This document shows positions 43,397-47,278 of a DNA stretch of 47,278 bases, in pieces. Position 1 is the stretch's first letter. Each line of letters starts with the position of its first letter. The notes under the pieces are model-generated. The model was not told the origin of the DNA. It did no database searches and saw only the letters and a program-made list of their open reading frames with translations. This DNA comes from Desulfobulbus sp. (GTDB lineage Bacteria; Desulfobacterota; Desulfobulbia; Desulfobulbales; Desulfobulbaceae). A program made the position numbers and the translations under genes. The stretch covers positions 1 through 47,278 of the forward strand of contig NZ_JAVBXR010000127.1 in the NCBI RefSeq assembly GCF_030824455.1, in the 5' to 3' direction.

Positions 43397-44182
43397 TTGT
43401 CCGTCTCTCCCCTCCCCCTTGTTCTCCACGCCGATGGGTCGTCCGCCCCAGACCGGGCGCTGGGCCTGGCCCAAGCCCTCAACATTCCTCTGGCCGCCGC
43501 CCCTCCCGCCGAAGGCCTGCTGCTGCGCTTGACCTCAGAACATCTCGAATTGCGCAAATTGGGCGATCCGGCGTTGCCCGGTGCCCTGTGGGTGGATTTC
43601 AACCGCCCCGCCGCCCGCCGCCGCCTGCTCCATCCGGGCGAGGAGCTGCTGACTCAGGCGGCCAAGGTGCGCAACGCCGCCCAACCGCTGCTAATTGACG
43701 CCGCCGCAGGCCTCGGTCGCGACGGTTTCCTGCTCGCCGCCAGCGGTTTTCGAGTGCTGATGTTTGAATGCAATCCGGTGGTTGCCGCCCTGTTGTCAGA
43801 CGGCCTGCAGCGGGCCGCCCGGATTGTGGAGCTGGCCGACATTGCCGCGCGAATGCGGCTGACAACGGCCAACGCCCTGGATCGCCTGCCCGCGCTGGCC
43901 GAGCAACCGGACGTTATCTACCTGGACCCCATGTTTCCAGAGCGGTCCAAAACCGCCAAGGTCAAACAGGATTTGCAGCTGTTGCAGTTACTCGACCAAA
44001 AAAGCGAACCGCCCGAGCAGCTTTTGTTCGCCGCGCTTAAGGTGCAGGCCAAGAAGGTGGTGGTCAAACGACCGCTCAAGGGGCCCTTCCTGGGCGAACG
44101 GGTGCCCTCCTACTCACTCCGGGGCAAGGCGGTGCGCTTTGACGTCTATGTGGGTTCCGGGAAAAAACGGGAAAGCCCCTGA
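43397..44182 (+). CDS. rsmJ: RsmJ-type 16S rRNA methyltransferase (SAM-dependent)
   Basis: The 261-residue protein resembles RsmJ, which makes m2G1516 in 16S rRNA. The SAM site is LLIDAAAGLGRDGFLLA (~residues 97-113), followed by FECNPVVAALLSDGLQRA and the catalytic DPMFPERSKTAKVKQDLQLLQ block; the tail (KRPLKGPFLGERVPSYSLRGKAVRFDVY) also fits. It starts at a TTG without a good ribosome binding site; other starts would remove family-like residues. It is divergent from kdsB. Confidence 0.85.
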   Translation: MSVSPLPLVLHADGSSAPDRALGLAQALNIPLAAAPPAEGLLLRLTSEHLELRKLGDPALPGALWVDFNRPAARRRLLHPGEELLTQAAKVRNAAQPLLIDAAAGLGRDGFLLAASGFRVLMFECNPVVAALLSDGLQRAARIVELADIAARMRLTTANALDRLPALAEQPDVIYLDPMFPERSKTAKVKQDLQLLQLLDQKSEPPEQLLFAALKVQAKKVVVKRPLKGPFLGERVPSYSLRGKAVRFDVYVGSGKKRESP

Positions 44183-44243
44183 TTCAACGCGCCGGCTGGC
44201 GTCCCGAATCAGAGGCATACAGCAGGGAGCAGGGAGAGGCGGC

Positions 44244-45443
44244 TCAGACCTGCGCCGCTTTTTTCAGCGCTGCGGCAATCTTGGTTTTCTGCTCGTCGGC
44301 CAGCAGGATCGGCACCTGGTAGGTCAGGGCCCGCTCGAGAATCGCCGCCGAGGCCGGCAGGGCCTGCGGATCGTACACGATGCGCCGCTTGCCGTGGGCG
44401 CTGAACGGCCAGCCGCCGTGGCAGTAGGTCTTGCCTTCAAGCAGGTGCTCCCAGTTGGGATAGTAATGCCAGCCGTTTTCGCTCCAACGGACCGCGCCTA
44501 CGCCTTCGTCGCGCAGCACCTGGTTGACCGCCGTGGTTCGCTCGCTGTCCGGCAGCATGAAGGTGAGGAAGGTGGCGGAATCGCCGTCGGCATCGAGAAT
44601 CTCGCGGAACCGGACGCCGGGCAGCACGCTCGCCGCCTCCTGGAAAAAGGCTTTGTTGGTCTTTTGGGCGGCAACGATGCCGTCCAGCTTGGCCAACTGA
44701 GCCAGACCGATGGCCCCCTGGATCTCCATCATCCGGTAGTTGAAGCCAATGAAAGGCCGCCCCTCGCCGCCGCGTCCGCCGGGATTGGGCGCATGGTCGT
44801 GGCCGTGATCCTGGTATTCCGACATCCGCCGCCACAGCGCCTCGTCGCTGGTGATGCACATGCCGCCCTCGCCGGTGGTCATGGTCTTGACCGCGTCAAA
44901 GGAAAAGGTGCCCACCGCGCCAAAACTACCGAGATGCCGGCCGTGCAGCCGCCCCCCCGCCGCCTGGGCCGTGTCTTCGATCACCGGGATGTTGCAGCGG
45001 TCGGCAATGGCCTTGATCTCCTCGATCCGGGCCTGGGCCCCCATCATGTGCACCGGGACGATGGCCTTGGTTTTCGGGGTGATCTTCTTTTCCAGATCGG
45101 CCGGGTCCATGTTGAGCGTCAGGTCGACCTCGGTGAAGACCGGGACGGCGCCGCAATCGAGAATGGCCTCCCAGGTGGCGACAAAGGTAAAGCCCTGGGT
45201 GATCACCTCGTCGCCGGCGCCGACGCCGAGCGCGGCCAGCGCCACCTTGAGGGCCGCAGTGCCGGAGGTCACCGCCTGGGCGTGGGTCGCGCCGGTGTAG
45301 GCGGCAAAGGCCTGCTCGAATTCGCGCACCTTCCACACATCCTTGCGCTGGGCGGCAAACTCGTAGCGAAAGAGCACGCCGCTGTCCAACACGTCCAGAA
45401 CCTGCTGTTTTTCTTCTGCTCCAAAAATCTCAAAACCAGGCAC
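44244..45443 (-). CDS. kdnA: KdnA-type aminotransferase (8-amino-3,8-dideoxy-Kdo synthesis)
   Basis: The 399-residue protein is a DegT/DnrJ/EryC1-fold PLP enzyme. The start MPGFEIFGAEEK, FRYEFAAQRKDVWKVREFE, the PLP lysine K186 in SFDAVKTMTTGEGG and the DHGHDH motif all resemble KdnA of Shewanella, which transaminates 8-keto-Kdo to 8-amino-Kdo (Kdo8N). The similarity is from memory, not alignment. KdnB, the alcohol dehydrogenase that makes the substrate, is not in this window. It starts at a GTG with AGAGGTG upstream and is the last gene of a TPR-panC-kdnA run, 59 bp after panC. It may instead act on another sugar, but the GHDH motif argues for KdnA. Confidence 0.75.
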   Translation of the reverse strand: MPGFEIFGAEEKQQVLDVLDSGVLFRYEFAAQRKDVWKVREFEQAFAAYTGATHAQAVTSGTAALKVALAALGVGAGDEVITQGFTFVATWEAILDCGAVPVFTEVDLTLNMDPADLEKKITPKTKAIVPVHMMGAQARIEEIKAIADRCNIPVIEDTAQAAGGRLHGRHLGSFGAVGTFSFDAVKTMTTGEGGMCITSDEALWRRMSEYQDHGHDHAPNPGGRGGEGRPFIGFNYRMMEIQGAIGLAQLAKLDGIVAAQKTNKAFFQEAASVLPGVRFREILDADGDSATFLTFMLPDSERTTAVNQVLRDEGVGAVRWSENGWHYYPNWEHLLEGKTYCHGGWPFSAHGKRRIVYDPQALPASAAILERALTYQVPILLADEQKTKIAAALKKAAQV

Positions 45444-45472
45444 AATGCACCTCTTGTAGAATAGTGGGGATA

Positions 45473-45498
45473 CCGAAAACGGCGAACTCCGTTCTCGG
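45473..45498. other. Hairpin between panC and kdnA
   Basis: CCGAGAACGG and CCGTTTTCGG (minus strand) can pair over 10 bp with one G-T type mismatch, 4 bp past the panC stop. No T-tract follows, so it may be a weak attenuator or mRNA-stability element. Confidence 0.35.
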
Positions 45499-45502
45499 CC
45501 CG

Positions 45503-46363
45503 TCAGTTCGCGTCCTGGGGCAGGACATAGCCGTTGTCGATCAGGCGGACCTTGCCGTCGATGTGGACGGCCAGGGCCAGCACCGTGCGCTCGTCGGCCT
45601 CGGCAACCGGCTCCAGGGTTTCGCAGTCGACAAAGCTGGCGTAGTCGATGGCGGTTCCGGCAAAGGAATGGATGTGCGCCTCCACCAGGGCGTGCAACGC
45701 CGCCGTTGAGCGCACGCCCTCGCGCGCCTTGGCCCGCGCCAGCTGCAGACCGGTCGACAAACTCAGCGCGGCGGCCCGATTCGCCGGGTCGAGATTGGCG
45801 TTGCGCGAACTCATCGCCAGCCCGTCGGCCTCGCGCACAATCGGCTGGCCGACAATCCGCACCGGGATGTTCATGTCCGCGACCAACCGGCGAATGATTG
45901 CTAGTTGCTGAAAATCCTTCTCGCCAAACACCGCCGCATCGGGCTGCACAATATTGAACAGCTTGCTGACCACGGTCGTCACCCCGGCAAAATGGACCGG
46001 ACGGCTTTTACCGCAGAGATGGGTCGCCAGATCTTTCACCCGCACCTCGGTTTGAAACCCCTGGGGATACATCAGGTCCGGGGTCGGGGCGAATACCGCC
46101 GCCACCTTTTCCTGCCGCAACAGCGCCATGTCGCGTTCAAAATCGCGGGGGTAACGGTCCAGATCCTCGTTGGGTCCAAACTGGGTGGGGTTGACGAACA
46201 GGCTCGCCGCCACCAGATCGCACAAGCCGGCCGCCCGGCGCATCAGGCTGAGATGGCCCTCGTGCAAAAAACCCATGGTCGGAACCAGGCAGATGGTCGC
46301 GCCTAAGCGCGCTTTGGCCCTTGCCCACGCCTGCATCTCTTCTGGCTTTTGAATTATTTCCAT
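45503..46363 (-). CDS. panC: Pantothenate synthetase
   Basis: The 286-residue protein matches PanC: LVPTMGFLHEGHLSLMRRA (ATP/His region), SLFVNPTQFGPNEDLDRYPR, GEKDFQQLAIIRRLV and the KMSKS-like SSRNANL segment. It joins pantoate and beta-alanine in the CoA pathway. No panB or panD is nearby. The ATG overlaps the stop of the TPR gene by one base (TAATG). Confidence 0.97.
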   Translation of the reverse strand: MEIIQKPEEMQAWARAKARLGATICLVPTMGFLHEGHLSLMRRAAGLCDLVAASLFVNPTQFGPNEDLDRYPRDFERDMALLRQEKVAAVFAPTPDLMYPQGFQTEVRVKDLATHLCGKSRPVHFAGVTTVVSKLFNIVQPDAAVFGEKDFQQLAIIRRLVADMNIPVRIVGQPIVREADGLAMSSRNANLDPANRAAALSLSTGLQLARAKAREGVRSTAALHALVEAHIHSFAGTAIDYASFVDCETLEPVAEADERTVLALAVHIDGKVRLIDNGYVLPQDAN

Positions 46364-47058
46364 TATTTTTTCAGTTGGTTGAGTCTGGACTGCACCATCT
46401 CCCGAACCGGATCGGCCTGCCCCCGTGCAGCCTGCGCCCCTGCTGCTTCGAGATATTTGCCGTACATGGCCGCGGCCTCCTCTTTCTTGCCCAGCAGCTC
46501 GTTCACCCGGCCCATGGCCCGGTAGGCCTCGGCGGCAAACTCTTCCTTGGCGACCAGCTCGTTGTAAGCGGCCAAGGCCTTGTCCCACTGCTTCTCGTTT
46601 TCATACAATCCCGCCAGCTTGTTGAGCGCCAGGGGTTTAAGCAGGGATTTTGCCGACAAGCCGGCGTTGATCGCCTCCAGACGGCTGATTGCCTGGGCGC
46701 GCTGTCCTTCATGCTCCTCAAGCAAGGCCAGCTCGATTTGCGCCCAGAGCGCGGGGCCGGTTGCACCGTATTCCGACACGACCTTGTCCAGCAGCTGCCG
46801 CTTGCCCTGCTTGGCGATCAGGGCTGCGTCCAGGGCTGCTGACGCCTGCGCGGCGCGGTAATCGCGATAGGCAAAGTACGACGACAAACCAAGCGCCAGG
46901 AGCACGCCCACGGTCACGACGATCCAGATGGACCGCTGATTGCGCCGGATAAAGGCGATCATGGCCGGCGGCAGGTTGAACTGTTCCATCAGCCCCATGG
47001 GCGGGGCCAGCGGCTGCAGCTTGATGTTGTCGCGATCAAAGGCGCCTGGTTCGGTCAT
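46363..47058 (-). CDS. Membrane-anchored TPR protein (YfgM-like)
   Basis: The 231-residue protein has one membrane helix (~43-63; IWIVVTVGVLLALGLSSYFAY) after a basic N-terminus and a periplasmic helical region with tetratricopeptide-type repeats (ALLEEHEGQRAQAISRLEAI, LNKLAGLYENEKQWDKALAAY, YRAMGRVNELLGKKEEAAAMY). It resembles YfgM, an ancillary SecYEG chaperone. The ATG at 47058 has AGGGAG upstream. The first gene of the TPR-panC-kdnA run. Confidence 0.8.
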   Translation of the reverse strand: MTEPGAFDRDNIKLQPLAPPMGLMEQFNLPPAMIAFIRRNQRSIWIVVTVGVLLALGLSSYFAYRDYRAAQASAALDAALIAKQGKRQLLDKVVSEYGATGPALWAQIELALLEEHEGQRAQAISRLEAINAGLSAKSLLKPLALNKLAGLYENEKQWDKALAAYNELVAKEEFAAEAYRAMGRVNELLGKKEEAAAMYGKYLEAAGAQAARGQADPVREMVQSRLNQLKK

Positions 47059-47221
47059 GCGATGGGTGCTCCCTGGTGAAAAATAATGTGGTGTATGGCG
47101 AATGCAGCGTTCGGCCGTGCCGATCAAAAGCCGCAATCAGGCGAAACCGCGCCGGGAAATACCCGTTGCGCGCGCCCGGACAAGGCGGTACAACACGCGA
47201 GCCCGGACGCCAAAATGCCCG

Positions 47222-47227
47222 ATTATA
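47222..47227 (-). promoter_or_regulatory. Candidate -10 box upstream of the TPR-panC-kdnA run
   Basis: A perfect TATAAT on the minus strand lies about 165 bp before the TPR start. A run of ten Ts sits where the spacer would be, and no good -35 box is seen. The 5' leader would be long; nothing else is apparent between 47059 and the end. Confidence 0.35.
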
Positions 47228-47278
47228 ACCCGGCGAAAAAAAAAAGCATCAGCCAATCCACCATGAAAATGCAAAAAG

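Noticed and set aside
44221..44236. Short AGCAGGG tandem repeat after rsmJ
   Set aside because: Only two units, too short to call a repeat element or to infer function.

Overview
The window is GC-rich, tightly packed bacterial chromosome. Its content points to a Gram-negative anaerobe of the Desulfobacterota, most like the Desulfobulbus group. The grounds are the order rplU-rpmA-obg-proB-proA-nadD, an anaerobe-type rubredoxin, an LPS/Kdo gene set, an Mla-type lipid transport operon and many orphan two-component proteins. The taxon is an inference from gene content, not a database match.

Layout. 1-1260 is a more AT-rich, gene-poor left end. It holds a HigB/Gp49-type toxin gene and an adjacent ~308 bp direct repeat that carries only the 3' half of the same gene. 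1468-6600 holds small accessory genes: an EI24/CysZ-like membrane protein, a small ACT-like protein, a YidH-type membrane protein, a frameshifted YbaK-type deacylase with a helix-hairpin-helix protein, a radical SAM protein of the spore-lyase type and a family 2 glycosyltransferase. 6762-13195 (+) runs RNase G, an M23 envelope peptidase, LptF, the bifunctional NAD(P)HX repair enzyme and a CBS protein. 13170-24548 (-) runs rplU-rpmA-terminator-obg-proB-proA-nadD, then an EndoQ-UvrD fusion, a hybrid kinase with Hpt and a receiver-PAS-GGDEF protein. 24904-30960 (+) holds rubredoxin, then a SYLF lipid-binding protein followed by STAS-MlaE, MlaF, MlaD, a lipoprotein, a DUF3124 protein and a solute-binding lipoprotein.

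31333-43269 (-) is one long run: kdsB, a 784-residue CofD/YvcK-like protein, histidine kinase, lone receiver, second hybrid kinase, J-domain protein and two half-ABC exporters. Junctions are 4-8 bp overlaps or gaps of at most about 80 bp, and a good sigma70-type promoter precedes kdsB. 43397-44182 (+) is an RsmJ-type methyltransferase. 44244-47058 (-) holds a TPR membrane protein, panC and a KdnA-type aminotransferase.

Most noteworthy: (1) a complete endonuclease Q fused to a UvrD-type helicase, translationally coupled to nadD, which looks like a one-protein repair machine for deaminated DNA; (2) the kdsB / CofD-like / kinase / receiver / kinase operon, which ties a nucleotide-sugar-type sensor protein to a phosphorelay and to LPS precursor synthesis; (3) KdnA next to the Kdo genes, which predicts 8-amino-Kdo in the LPS; (4) an asymmetric ABC exporter pair coupled to a J-domain protein; (5) an extended Mla-type operon. 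No tRNA, rRNA, CRISPR array or intact insertion sequence was seen.
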